A stretch of DNA of 18,592 bases, taken from Firmicutes bacterium UBA3553 (lineage in GTDB: Bacteria; Bacillota; Clostridia; Tissierellales; Sedimentibacteraceae). Below the pieces are notes generated by a model. It did not search any database, was not told where the DNA came from, and saw only the letters and a program-made list of their open reading frames with translations. Numbering within the stretch: the stretch's first letter is position 1; the number at the start of each line of letters is the position of its first letter. The position numbers and the translations under genes are program-made. The stretch is from assembly GCA_002381185.1 (NCBI GenBank), contig DFOA01000043.1, positions 1 through 18,592 of the forward strand, written 5' to 3'. Shown here piece by piece: positions 7,491-14,343 of the stretch.

Positions 7491-7517
7491 GTTATTATTC
7501 ACAGTTAAAATAAGAAA
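7491..7517 (-). repeat. Inverted repeat, right arm (27 bp, perfect)
   Basis: Exact reverse complement of 6573-6599. The symmetry stops immediately outside both arms, so 6573 and 7517 are the sharp outer limits. Confidence 0.95.
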
Positions 7518-7529
7518 AAACATAGAATC

Positions 7530-7576
7530 GGAGAATTAAAATGCACTTTTGCACTCTAATTCTCTGGCTTTTTTTG
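7530..7576 (+). terminator. Rho-independent terminator
   Basis: GAGAATTA-AA-TGCA pairs with TGCA-CTC-TAATTCTC around a 4-nt loop (15-bp stem with two mismatches), followed by a run of seven T. It would end the transcript of the 6751 gene just beyond the right inverted repeat, or of whatever gene was there before. Confidence 0.7.
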
Positions 7577-7597
7577 TCTTTTGAAGGAGGAAATATA

Positions 7598-7767
7598 TTA
7601 GCTATATATAAGAAAAACCTAGGACAGAACCACATCTACATGGACCATTCTTAAGCTGTGGAGATTGCCCATATCCATCTCATGGTTTTATGTGCCACGG
7701 CTCAGAGGGAGACTGTCTAAGAATTTATGTGCAAAAAATGAATCAAAGGAGGAAGATGAAGGTATGA
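7598..7767 (+). pseudogene. Small Cys-rich element protein, frameshifted
   Basis: A good GAAGGAGG site at 7583-7590 leads into a frame reading AIYKK, then after a one-base shift PRTEPHLHGPFLSCGDCPYP and SHGFMCHGSEGDCLRIYV, ending TGA at 7765-7767. The C-X2-C ... C-X6-C pattern (SCGDC, MCH, DCL) is that of small zinc-binding-like proteins I associate with clostridial conjugative elements and phages; the family name is uncertain. The expected start codon is absent (TTA) and the frame is broken near 7610, so it is scored as a remnant. It overlaps the next tiny frame by ATGA. Confidence 0.5.
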
Positions 7768-7817
7768 AAGAGGAACGAGTATTTATCAAATTATATGAAA
7801 GGATTGTAATATGTTAA
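7764..7817 (+). CDS. Tiny frame, 17 aa, between Cys-rich and DUF4314 remnants
   Basis: MKEERVFIKLYERIVIC, starting by ATGA overlap with the Cys-rich remnant and preceded by AAGGAGG at 7745-7751. Its end overlaps the ATG at 7811. The coupling is that of a real operon, but the product is so short that it may be a leftover start of a deleted gene. Confidence 0.25.
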   Translation: MKEERVFIKLYERIVIC

Positions 7818-7960
7818 ATAATCAGAATTTAATAAAAACTACAAAAGAGAAGTATCCAGCAGGAAGTAGGATTCATTTGGAAAGCATGGAAGATCTGTAT
7901 GCGCTAGTTCCTCATGATGCTGAGGGAAAGGTTAAGTATGTTGATGATGAAATATTTTAA
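7811..7960 (+). pseudogene. DUF4314 protein, truncated at 49 aa
   Basis: The frame reads MLNNQNLIKTTKEKYPAGSR then IHLESMEDLYALVPHDAEG and KVKYVDDEIF. The pattern YP-G-RI-L--M-D-Y--VP----G-V--VDD is the N-terminal part of DUF4314 proteins, common in Firmicutes integrative elements, which normally continue with a segment of the type HV-WDNG-SL. That half is missing: the frame stops where A/T-rich DNA leading into the ECF promoter P3 begins. The break therefore appears to be the junction at which the promoter cassette was joined. Confidence 0.6.
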
Positions 7961-7975
7961 AATTTAAAAAAGTAT

Positions 7976-8012
7976 TGTTGCAAATTTAAAAAAAGAATGG
8001 TCTATATAAATG
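7976..8012 (+). promoter_or_regulatory. ECF-type promoter P3
   Basis: TGTTGC at 7976-7981, 18-nt A-rich spacer, GTCTAT at 8000-8005, ATG at 8010. It carries no terminator hairpin upstream, unlike P1, P2 and P5. Downstream lie an 18-codon leaderless-type frame (8010-8066, MKDKIAQRLYVCDFLLTL), the decayed membrane-protein gene at 8099 and, 557 nt away, the secreted protein at 8569. Confidence 0.7.
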
Positions 8013-8098
8013 AAAGATAAAATTGCACAACGTTTATATGTTTGCGATTTTCTTTTGACATTATAGTTCTAAAAATATAATAAAAGATGGTGATGCCT

Positions 8099-8368
8099 AT
8101 GCAAAGGAATAGGATAGGTTTTTAGCTTCTCTGGTTTTGAGTGTTACAGCATTGAAAATTAATATGATCTGCTTGTTCAGAGTCCATCAGCCGGAGTTGC
8201 GCAGAAGCAAATATGCTTCGTAAATTAATTATATATGTTTTTTGTGAAAAGACACGGATTCGATGGTTCAAAATGATTCCAATAGACAGAAAAAAATATA
8301 TTAGTGATACGGACAAGCTTTTTATAGTAATTTTTACATTAGTATTGATTATTCTCTCATTGGTGTAG
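8099..8368 (+). pseudogene. Decayed small membrane-protein gene after P3
   Basis: GATGGTGATGCCT precedes the ATG at 8099, which gives MQRNRIGF and a stop. With one base restored the frame continues FLASLVLSVTALKINMICLF, and after a second shift near 8224 it reads LIIYVFCEKTRIRWFKMIPI and, to TAG at 8366-8368, a tail ending LFIVIFTLVLIILSLV. Two hydrophobic segments separated by a basic stretch suggest a small two-span membrane protein of about 85-90 aa. No family is recognised. The two frameshifts make it a likely pseudogene; alternatively only the 8-codon leader frame is used. Confidence 0.35.
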
Positions 8369-8383
8369 GCTTATTAATAAGCC
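8368..8383. promoter_or_regulatory. Perfect 16-bp palindrome
   Basis: GGCTTATTAATAAGCC, a perfect dyad, stands alone in the 200-nt gap before the secreted-protein gene at 8569. It could be an operator, or a small hairpin. No T run follows, so it is not a terminator. Confidence 0.35.
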
Positions 8384-8568
8384 ATTAGATTGTTGACGAG
8401 ATAAAGGTATATGAAAAGAGAGCAAGAGTAATGCTTGGTCTTAAGTTAGGAGTTTAGTTTTATTGTTGGCTTTAAAAATGGCGGTTACTGTTAAATGTAT
8501 ATCAGTTTTATTGTTTATACGATGCGTTCTATTTATTTTATGAAAAAATAAAAGGAGGATTTAAACAA

Positions 8569-9663
8569 ATGAAAAGAAATAGATTTTTATCAATTGCTAT
8601 GATTGCTTGTATGTTAATATCAAGTGTCTTTACTGCTAACGCAGCAGAAGTAAATGAAATTGTGTCAACCTTAGATAAAACGGATATTTCCAAACATATA
8701 TCGGATGAAAATTTAAATAGACTTAAAAATGCTAGAGTATCAGATGAAGATATTCTCTCACTTGCCCAGCAAATAGAAGCGTATAATTCTACAGATGTGC
8801 AGATAAATAATTATATTGAGGATTTAATAAATAATCGTGTTGGTAGAAATGTTATATCAGAAGAAAAAAGGGCGGTTAATTATGAAAAGACAAAGGATGG
8901 AGACACGATTACACCATATGGAATTGTACCATATCGTGATTTATCCGAAAAATGGAATCCCCCGGTAATATCGGCTGTTAGTACACTATCAAATGTTGTA
9001 AATGCGAGTGATCAATCTGGAGTTTATTATTGCGTAAGAAGTACTGCAGGCCATAATCAAATGACATCATTTGCTCAATTACCTAGTTTAGCGACAGTTA
9101 ATACTAACGATAGACCATACCAAATGTTTACATTTGCAACGAGCAATTCATACACTGCGTATGGAGATATTGGATTGGTATATTTTCCATCAACAAGTAG
9201 TTGGAAGGGATTCTATAATATGGTTGAAAATGGAACAAGATATGAAAATTATTCATTAAGTTTTACAGGTGGCAGTGATTTATATTTTCATATACAATTC
9301 TATAATGCTCCAGATAAAGCAGTTCTAACAATTAGGGATGCGTCCTCATGGTCTGCTGTTGCAACAATAACTTATACATTTGCTTTAGACTGTGTTAATT
9401 CAACATTTTCAACAACCCAAATTGCAAAGGAAATTACCTTAGCTCAGCATAACAGCGGTACATTAAATATTTTAACGGGTACAAAAATGAATAATGCTAA
9501 ATATACACAAACATATTTGTATACTCCAAGCACATATTATTCGTTTACTTCCACATATTGTGCTGCTGCATATAGACAGGGACCAACAGCTGCAGCATAT
9601 GGAAAAGTGACACCGACATATACTGCATGGACTTCAGACAATGTGACAATATCGTTTAATTAG
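8569..9663 (+). CDS. Secreted protein with YrpD-like domain, 364 aa
   Basis: AAAGGAGG precedes the ATG. Signal peptide: MKRNRFLS, hydrophobic core to about residue 22, cleavage likely after ANA at residues 23-25 (TANA-AEV). Residues 26-120 are charged and helical, with a propeptide-like look (DISKHISDENLNRLKNARVS). From about residue 130 the chain is beta-rich, with DIGLVYFPSTSSWKGFYNM, DLYFHIQFYNAPDKAVLTIR and SSWSAVATITYTFAL, which resembles Bacillus subtilis YrpD (a secreted protein of unknown function) in the order of the 'DIGL-Y....W' segment and the beta strands after it. The tail is Thr/Tyr/Ser-rich. No wall anchor. It is possibly under P3, but 557 nt separate them and a nearer promoter is not excluded. 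The YrpD match is from memory, moderate certainty. Confidence 0.75.
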   Translation: MKRNRFLSIAMIACMLISSVFTANAAEVNEIVSTLDKTDISKHISDENLNRLKNARVSDEDILSLAQQIEAYNSTDVQINNYIEDLINNRVGRNVISEEKRAVNYEKTKDGDTITPYGIVPYRDLSEKWNPPVISAVSTLSNVVNASDQSGVYYCVRSTAGHNQMTSFAQLPSLATVNTNDRPYQMFTFATSNSYTAYGDIGLVYFPSTSSWKGFYNMVENGTRYENYSLSFTGGSDLYFHIQFYNAPDKAVLTIRDASSWSAVATITYTFALDCVNSTFSTTQIAKEITLAQHNSGTLNILTGTKMNNAKYTQTYLYTPSTYYSFTSTYCAAAYRQGPTAAAYGKVTPTYTAWTSDNVTISFN

Positions 9664-9678
9664 GATGCATATGCAAAT

Positions 9679-9710
9679 AAGGGGCTGGATAGCTTATCTG
9701 GCCCCTTTGT
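9679..9710 (+). terminator. Rho-independent terminator of the YrpD-like gene
   Basis: AAGGGGCTGGATA pairs with TATCTGGCCCCTT (two G-U pairs) around a 3-nt loop, followed by TTGTT. A strong GC-rich stem 16 nt after the stop codon. Confidence 0.85.
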
Positions 9711-9822
9711 TGATATATAAGAAAATATAATTATAAAGAAAATTTCGCAATTTCAGAAATAAATTTTATGAGATTAATGAATAATATATGTTGGAATAAG
9801 ACATATTGAATAGATTTTACTA

Positions 9823-9851
9823 TTGACATGTGTATTGTTGTATAGTATATT
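9823..9851 (+). promoter_or_regulatory. Sigma-A promoter
   Basis: TTGACA at 9823-9828, 17 nt, TATATT at 9846-9851: nearly consensus for the housekeeping sigma factor. It would start transcription about 135 nt before the 9993 gene, leaving a long leader without an obvious riboswitch. Confidence 0.7.
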
Positions 9852-9992
9852 TTGAGCAATATTTATAGGAATAAAAATATATATTATTATTTGTTTAGTT
9901 GACGGGGTTCTAATAAAACTATAGGTTATGTGGAACTTTTATATAAGTATATCGTCATATAAGTAAATAATGCTAAATGTAAGGAGGAAAAA

Positions 9993-11450
9993 ATGAAAAA
10001 AAGATTTATCTATAATAATTTTATAGCTGCAATGGCAGTTGTATTAATTCTTTCGAATTCAAAAGCATTTGCTGCAACTAAAAATGCAAACATTAGTCTG
10101 CCGTCCTTCAAAGTTACATTGAATGGAAGTGAAATAAATAATTCATATAGCAAGTATCCTTTGATTGTTTATAAGGATATCACTTATTTTCCGATGACAT
10201 TTGGGGGATGCAGATACCTTGGCTTGGAAACAAAATGGGACCAGAAAGCAGGTCTTGAAATTAATAAAACAAATATTAGTTATCCTTTAGATGAATACAA
10301 CACAAATCAGAAAAATTCAACTAAATATACTGTTTCAATCCCTGAATTTAATATTAAAATTAACGGAAAGACAGTGGACAAAAGCAATGTCGAGTACCCT
10401 TTATTGACTTTCAGAGATATAACGTATTTTCCTCTTACCTGGGAATATGGTGTGAACGAGTTCGGATGGGATTACCATTTTGACAATAAAAATGGACTTG
10501 TGATAAAGTCTCAGAATGCTTCTCCAAAGTTAGTAGAGCTTGTTGACTATTTATATGAAGATGATAAACACGGTCAATTTATTGTAGATGGTGATAATAT
10601 ATATTATGCCGGAAATAATGGAGCTATATATCAAGCACCTTTGAATGACTTGAAGAACAACAAGAAAATATATCAGTTGCCGAAAGATCCTTATTTCGGT
10701 GAGAACGTATATGTAACTCCATATTTCAGTCACCGTGCTGGAGGAGTAATTTTTTCATACACTACAGCTGGAACAAGGGGCATGACGTATGAAATTGCAA
10801 TAAAATCAGATGGAACAACAGCGGAACCTAAGACTATCGGTCCGGCTATTGCACCAGAAGTATCAGATGAAGGATTGTTATTGTACACCTCAGGTAATAT
10901 TTATGAAACAGGTAATTATCAATATATGATAACCTCAAACATAAATAAAGCTAATGATTCACAGAGAATTTACAAACTGAATAAATTAACCGGTAAGATA
11001 ACATTAGTTAATGAAAAGCCTGCAAATGCATTTAAATACCGCAATGAAAGATTGTATTTTGTCAGCGATGACAGGATGCTCTATTCTCTATCATTAAGTG
11101 ATGATACAATAAAATTGGAAAGCAGCGGGCCTGTGTACCAAGAAAGGTACGAAGTGATTGGAAAAAATATTTATTATTTTAATGATAAGGATCAAAAAGT
11201 ATATAAGGAAGGGGATAAGAATCCGCTTAATTCCGGCGAAACAGGTGAAGAAATACAATTGGTAGGAGACTATATTGTTATAACTTTCAATACAACATTG
11301 AATTATAGTTACAGAAGTATTGTATATGATAAAAACGGAAATATGGCTTTTATCCTTCCAAGAAAAATGAGCGAAGTATCTGCGGATTCAAATAGAATGA
11401 CATATTTTGATGAGTTTGATAAGAAAGTTTTCTTAGTAGAAATGAAATAA
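9993..11450 (+). CDS. Secreted protein with two copper-amine-oxidase-like stalk domains and a DUF5050-like propeller
   Basis: AAGGAGG lies 6 nt before the ATG. Signal peptide about 1-27 (MKKRF..., core AAMAVVLILSN, cut after AFA). Two tandem ~65-residue repeats follow: SLPSFKVTLNG...YPLIVYKDITYFPMTF...GLEINKT and SIPEFNIKING...YPLLTFRDITYFPLTW...GLVIKSQ. These are the 'copper amine oxidase N-terminal' stalk type common in clostridial surface proteins; no oxidase follows. From about residue 185 to the end are repeated four-strand units with DGDNIYYAG, NERLYFVSDD, GKNIYYFNDKD, like DUF5050/beta-propeller modules. No sortase or membrane anchor, so released or wall-associated by the stalks. Expressed from its own sigma-A promoter, not from an ECF element. 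Ligand unknown. Confidence 0.82.
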   Translation: MKKRFIYNNFIAAMAVVLILSNSKAFAATKNANISLPSFKVTLNGSEINNSYSKYPLIVYKDITYFPMTFGGCRYLGLETKWDQKAGLEINKTNISYPLDEYNTNQKNSTKYTVSIPEFNIKINGKTVDKSNVEYPLLTFRDITYFPLTWEYGVNEFGWDYHFDNKNGLVIKSQNASPKLVELVDYLYEDDKHGQFIVDGDNIYYAGNNGAIYQAPLNDLKNNKKIYQLPKDPYFGENVYVTPYFSHRAGGVIFSYTTAGTRGMTYEIAIKSDGTTAEPKTIGPAIAPEVSDEGLLLYTSGNIYETGNYQYMITSNINKANDSQRIYKLNKLTGKITLVNEKPANAFKYRNERLYFVSDDRMLYSLSLSDDTIKLESSGPVYQERYEVIGKNIYYFNDKDQKVYKEGDKNPLNSGETGEEIQLVGDYIVITFNTTLNYSYRSIVYDKNGNMAFILPRKMSEVSADSNRMTYFDEFDKKVFLVEMK

Positions 11451-11558
11451 AATAAAGTTGTTTCAATTATATCAAGTCTTCCTTCCTGAGGGCGATGAAT
11501 AAAAAAATTCAATGAACGAAAGGTCGAGATAGTATTTAGTTTAATTGCATATATTGAG

Positions 11559-11604
11559 GTGGATGTTAATACAACTACATAGTTATATCAGCATCCACTT
11601 TTTT
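11559..11604 (+). terminator. Rho-independent terminator with long stem
   Basis: GTGGATG...CAACTA pairs with TAGTTA...CATCCAC (about 19 bp, few mismatches), followed by six T. It lies about 110 nt after the 9993 gene stop and ends that unit. Confidence 0.8.
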
Positions 11605-11700
11605 ATGGATGAAATAATAGAGTTTATTGGGAATATTGGCAGTAAACTAAACAACCTTTTAAGAATAGTCCTAACATTACAAAATTTTATAGATTACAAA

Positions 11701-11729
11701 TTGACTGTACATAATAGGAACCGTATTTT
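11701..11729 (+). promoter_or_regulatory. Possible sigma-A promoter upstream of P4
   Basis: TTGACT, 17 nt, TATTTT. A fair match located 35 nt before ECF promoter P4 on the same strand, so the 11955-13112 unit may also have basal expression. Confidence 0.35.
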
Positions 11730-11764
11730 GCTCAGTTTTTATTTTTTATCCTAAATAAAAAAAA

Positions 11765-11801
11765 TGTTGCAATATAAGAAAATGAATGGTCTATATATAT
11801 G
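11765..11801 (+). promoter_or_regulatory. ECF-type promoter P4
   Basis: TGTTGC at 11765-11770, 18 nt, GTCTAT at 11789-11794, ATG at 11799 opening a nine-codon frame including the stop (MTDKKWKT). The spacer (AATATAAGAAAATGAATG) is the most divergent of the five, while both hexamers and their spacing are unchanged, which supports selection on those positions. Confidence 0.75.
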
Positions 11802-11877
11802 ACAGATAAAAAATGGAAGACATAATTGTTAATAATTAAATTTGTAACAAATGTTGTAAGATATGATGGATTATGTT

Positions 11878-11911
11878 TGGAGGTGATTCCCTTGAGGGTT
11901 AAATTTAGATA
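11878..11911 (+). other. Mini reading frame with consensus Shine-Dalgarno in the P4 leader
   Basis: TTGGAGGTGAT, a near-complete complement of the 16S rRNA 3' end, precedes TTG AGG GTT AAA TTT AGA TAA, six codons. The same arrangement occurs after P5 (GGAGGTGATTTTA, TTG AAC AAA AGT TAG) and after P3 (GGTGATGCCT, ATG, eight codons). It could be a regulatory upstream frame or the start of a first cistron that was lost. Confidence 0.35.
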
Positions 11912-11954
11912 AATATTTAATTTTAATAAGTTTTTGACATAGGAGATATATAAA

Positions 11955-12329
11955 ATGAAGAGATTTAATGGTAAGTGGATTAAATATATAACCATTTGTA
12001 CAATATTTATTGCTTTAATTGGAGCATCATTTAAGGTAGTTTTTTCAGAAGCACTTGATTTCCATTTATTAAAAGGCGTAAATGAAAATGGACAAACATA
12101 TGGCGTAGATTCAGAAGATTCACCTGATCTTATAGCTGCGCAAGGCATAGATGGCACATACGGTTATATTTTAAGTAATGATTTAGATGGACCAGAATTT
12201 AGCACACCCGAGGAAGCCGTTAATTGGCAAAAAAAACATAATGGAAGACGTGTAATACCATTATATGCAAGTGATGGTAAAACTGTGATTGGTGAATTTG
12301 ATTTAGAAGCTTCAGAAGATATTGAATAA
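11955..12329 (+). CDS. Small exported or membrane-anchored protein, 124 aa
   Basis: AGGAG lies about 9 nt before the ATG. The N-terminus has a basic start and one hydrophobic segment (YITICTIFIALIGASFKVVF, residues about 11-30) without a clear cleavage site, so it may stay membrane-anchored with the rest outside. The remainder is one ~75-residue module: NENGQTYG, then SPDLIAAQGIDGTYGYILSN, TPEEAVNWQKKH and IPLYASDGKTVIGEFDL. The same module ends the next protein (12363). I have seen this pattern in many Firmicutes exported proteins but know no name or function for it. First gene of a pair likely driven by P4; 33 nt to the next gene. Confidence 0.75.
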   Translation: MKRFNGKWIKYITICTIFIALIGASFKVVFSEALDFHLLKGVNENGQTYGVDSEDSPDLIAAQGIDGTYGYILSNDLDGPEFSTPEEAVNWQKKHNGRRVIPLYASDGKTVIGEFDLEASEDIE

Positions 12330-12362
12330 ACGATAAAACTAGGAAAGAAGGAGAAGAAAAAA

Positions 12363-13112
12363 ATGAATAAGAAAGATATTATCAAACGTAGTGCATGCTT
12401 TTTATTAGTAAGTATAATGTTGTTTTCAAATGCTTATGTAGCTTTTGCTGCATCAAGTCCTACACAATATGCAACGGTGTATTCACATGACTACTCATAC
12501 TACAATGCTGCAGTTTCTCTCGCTACCGGAGCTCGTGCGTATGTGAGTGTTCAAAATGAAGATGGAACTGGAGGAATTGCTGCGGGGTATATGGGTGGTA
12601 ATGCAAAATTGTATAATTCAAATGGAATAATTAGTAAAAGTACAGGGATGCAATATACTGATGACTATGTGGTAGGATGGGCATGGTATACTGACTATGC
12701 AACTTGGTCTGGAACTTACTATGCAAAAAGTCAAGTAGCCTTCTATAATGGAAATGGATACGATAAATTTGATGTAAATAAATCACCAAGCGTCACTTAT
12801 TCTAGCAATAAGAGCGACACTCAAATAACAGAGAAATTAGTTATATCAGAGTATAAAATTAATGAAAATGGTGAAAAGTACGGCTCAGAGCTTTATGCAG
12901 ATATATGTGGAGAACTTCCAGATCTGATATTAGCTGAAGGTAAAAATGGAGAAATAGGATATGTTCGTAATATTGATTTAAACCCAGAGCCAAAAACCAT
13001 TGAGGAAGCTATAGCTTTGAATAAAGTTACTGAAATTCCACTTTATAGTTCAGACGGCAAGACTGTCATCGGCACATTTGAATTCAGTAGAAGTTCTGCA
13101 CTTGCTAAATAG
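12363..13112 (+). CDS. Secreted two-part protein sharing its C-terminal module with the preceding gene, 249 aa
   Basis: AAGGAG lies upstream of the ATG. Signal peptide: MNKKDIIKRS, core ACFLLVSIMLF, cleavage after AFA (about residue 29). Residues 30-150 form a Tyr/Gly/Ser-rich, beta-rich domain (YNAAVSLATGARAYVSVQNE, GGIAAGYMGGNAKLYNSNG, WAWYTDYATWSGTYYAKSQV) with no recognised family. Residues about 165-245 repeat the module of the 11955 protein: NENGEKYG, LPDLILAEGKNGEIGYVRN, IEEAIALNK and IPLYSSDGKTVIGTFEF. Co-transcribed with the 11955 gene, probably from P4. No terminator directly follows. The pair looks like a tandem duplication of the module onto different N-terminal parts. Confidence 0.78.
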   Translation: MNKKDIIKRSACFLLVSIMLFSNAYVAFAASSPTQYATVYSHDYSYYNAAVSLATGARAYVSVQNEDGTGGIAAGYMGGNAKLYNSNGIISKSTGMQYTDDYVVGWAWYTDYATWSGTYYAKSQVAFYNGNGYDKFDVNKSPSVTYSSNKSDTQITEKLVISEYKINENGEKYGSELYADICGELPDLILAEGKNGEIGYVRNIDLNPEPKTIEEAIALNKVTEIPLYSSDGKTVIGTFEFSRSSALAK

Positions 13113-13594
13113 TGAAACATCACATTATGGGGGGACTTGGTTCTTGATGCATCCATATAGATGACAATAACCCCGTTCCCTTAATATATCATCGACTATT
13201 GTATTTCTTTCTTTACCTCCTGTAAAAGTGAATATTAAAGCAATGGTAAGCACTAGAATTAATTTTTAAGGCATATGGAGTATTTCAATACAGTCGCTGG
13301 TTTCTATCCTGTTTTTCCAGAATAAAAGCGAGCATCAAGTATCTCCGAGAAACAGAAATCGTTCAAAAAACCATTCACAACAGATAGGTTCGCATTTTGA
13401 GCTGTCTGAAAAACTTATGGAAAATTAAAAATAATTTGGCTCAAGACCCTCGCGAAATCGTATTAGTAGTGGTTTTTTTTATTTACCTTTTATTAGTACT
13501 TTGAAAACTTCATATCAGATGACTTTAATATATTAGCTGATGAACCTTAAAAAGTCATGCAGATTATCCAGAGATAAAAATCCCGCCCCTGCTG
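13113..13594. other. 480-nt stretch without a supported gene
   Basis: No frame on either strand has both a start and a ribosome binding site. A short plus-strand frame near 13316-13427 (…NKSEHQVSPRNRN…IGSHFELSEKLMEN) has coding-like composition and may be debris of a gene from a mobile element; it cannot be named. The stretch contains no ECF-type element. It appears to be a degraded spacer between the P4 unit and the sigma operon. Confidence 0.4.
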
Positions 13595-13635
13595 TAAAAC
13601 TGCCAACAATAAAAATTATTGCTGGCAGTTTTTAA
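13595..13635 (+). terminator. Strong rho-independent terminator
   Basis: AAAACTGCCAACAATAA pairs with TTATTGCTGGCAGTTTT (one mismatch) around a 3-nt loop, followed by T residues. It isolates the sigma operon from upstream transcription. The A-rich left side would allow it to act for the opposite strand as well. Confidence 0.88.
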
Positions 13636-13782
13636 TTAAATAATATATCGAAAAATGGGAGTTTGTATGATATGATATATAAAACAATATTATAAAAGAT
13701 ATTCCAGAAAACAAGAAGGAAAAACATGTATAGATTAAAATAAAGCACTATGAAAATACAGACGATAAATGGGGGGATAATG

Positions 13783-14343
13783 GTGACTATTGCAATTATA
13801 ATGGCTATTGAGGATGAAAAAGAAAGAAATTTTATTGAGGATTTGTATATAAAACATAGTAAGTCCATGTGGAAATATGCAATGCATTTAACAAAAAATA
13901 AGGACGATGCAGATGAACTGATTCAAATTTCTTTTGAAAAGATAATAAGGTGCATTGATGCTGTCAAAAAAATAAATTGTTGCAAAATGGATTCTTATGT
14001 GGTCTCTATAGTTAGAAACTCTTATAGTACACTGTTGCTAAAAAAATATAAAGAAAAAGAAAATATAGAATACATAAATATTGATGAATTAGCTGATTTA
14101 GAGGCACATAATGATTACGAAAGCGTGTTAGAAAGAAGCAGTTCCTCCGATATTATGTCGGCATTAAAAAATATGCCTGATAAATATAAGATGGTTCTGA
14201 AATTAAAGTTTATTCATGAATTTGACGATGAACAGATAGCTAAAACTATAGGTGTGCAGACAAACAGTGTTAGGATGTATAAAACAAGAGCATTGAGGAT
14301 GCTGGTAGACAGGTTGAAAGGAAGTGAATATAGTGAAAAATAG
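13783..14343 (+). CDS. ECF-type RNA polymerase sigma factor
   Basis: A ~186-aa sigma-70 family protein with only regions 2 and 4, as in extracytoplasmic-function factors. Region 2: FIEDLYIKHSKSMWKYAMHL, then KDDADELIQISFEKII (the D-A-x-x-L-I-Q core-binding/-10 stretch) and SYVVSIVRNSY. Region 4: LKNMPDKYKMVLKLKFIHEF, DDEQIAKTIGVQTNSVRMYK, TRALRMLVDRL, a helix-turn-helix that reads the -35 element. GTG 13783 is preferred because GGGGGG at 13771-13776 ends 6 nt before it; ATG 13780 is nearly equivalent, and ATG 13750 lacks a site. The stop overlaps the anti-sigma start. None of the five ECF-type promoters stands before this operon, so autoregulation by that element is not seen. It is the obvious candidate to recognise them. 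Confidence 0.9.
   Translation: MTIAIIMAIEDEKERNFIEDLYIKHSKSMWKYAMHLTKNKDDADELIQISFEKIIRCIDAVKKINCCKMDSYVVSIVRNSYSTLLLKKYKEKENIEYINIDELADLEAHNDYESVLERSSSSDIMSALKNMPDKYKMVLKLKFIHEFDDEQIAKTIGVQTNSVRMYKTRALRMLVDRLKGSEYSEK

Larger units (their letters stand above)
6573..7517 (+). mobile_element. Inverted-repeat-bounded cassette with one passenger gene (putative)
   Basis: A 945-bp segment delimited by perfect 27-bp inverted repeats, containing a single secreted-protein gene and no transposase or recombinase. This is the form of a non-autonomous mobile insertion cassette or MITE-like element, or of an invertible segment. I see no clear target-site duplication and cannot assign the repeats to a known IS family. 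The left end coincides with abnormal termination of the radical SAM gene, which supports insertion or recombination at that point, but the missing SPASM part is not found beyond the right arm. Confidence 0.45.

Noticed and set aside
11605..11754. 49-aa frame MDEIIEFIGNIGS...
   Set aside because: Its ATG lies directly in the T tract of a terminator, with no ribosome binding site; it also spans a likely sigma-A promoter.
13125..13280. Minus-strand frame with a signal-peptide-like stretch (KLILVLTIALIFTFTG) ending IKNQVPP
   Set aside because: It needs an in-frame stop to be ignored to reach an ATG, has no ribosome site, and hydrophobic runs arise easily in AT-rich DNA.
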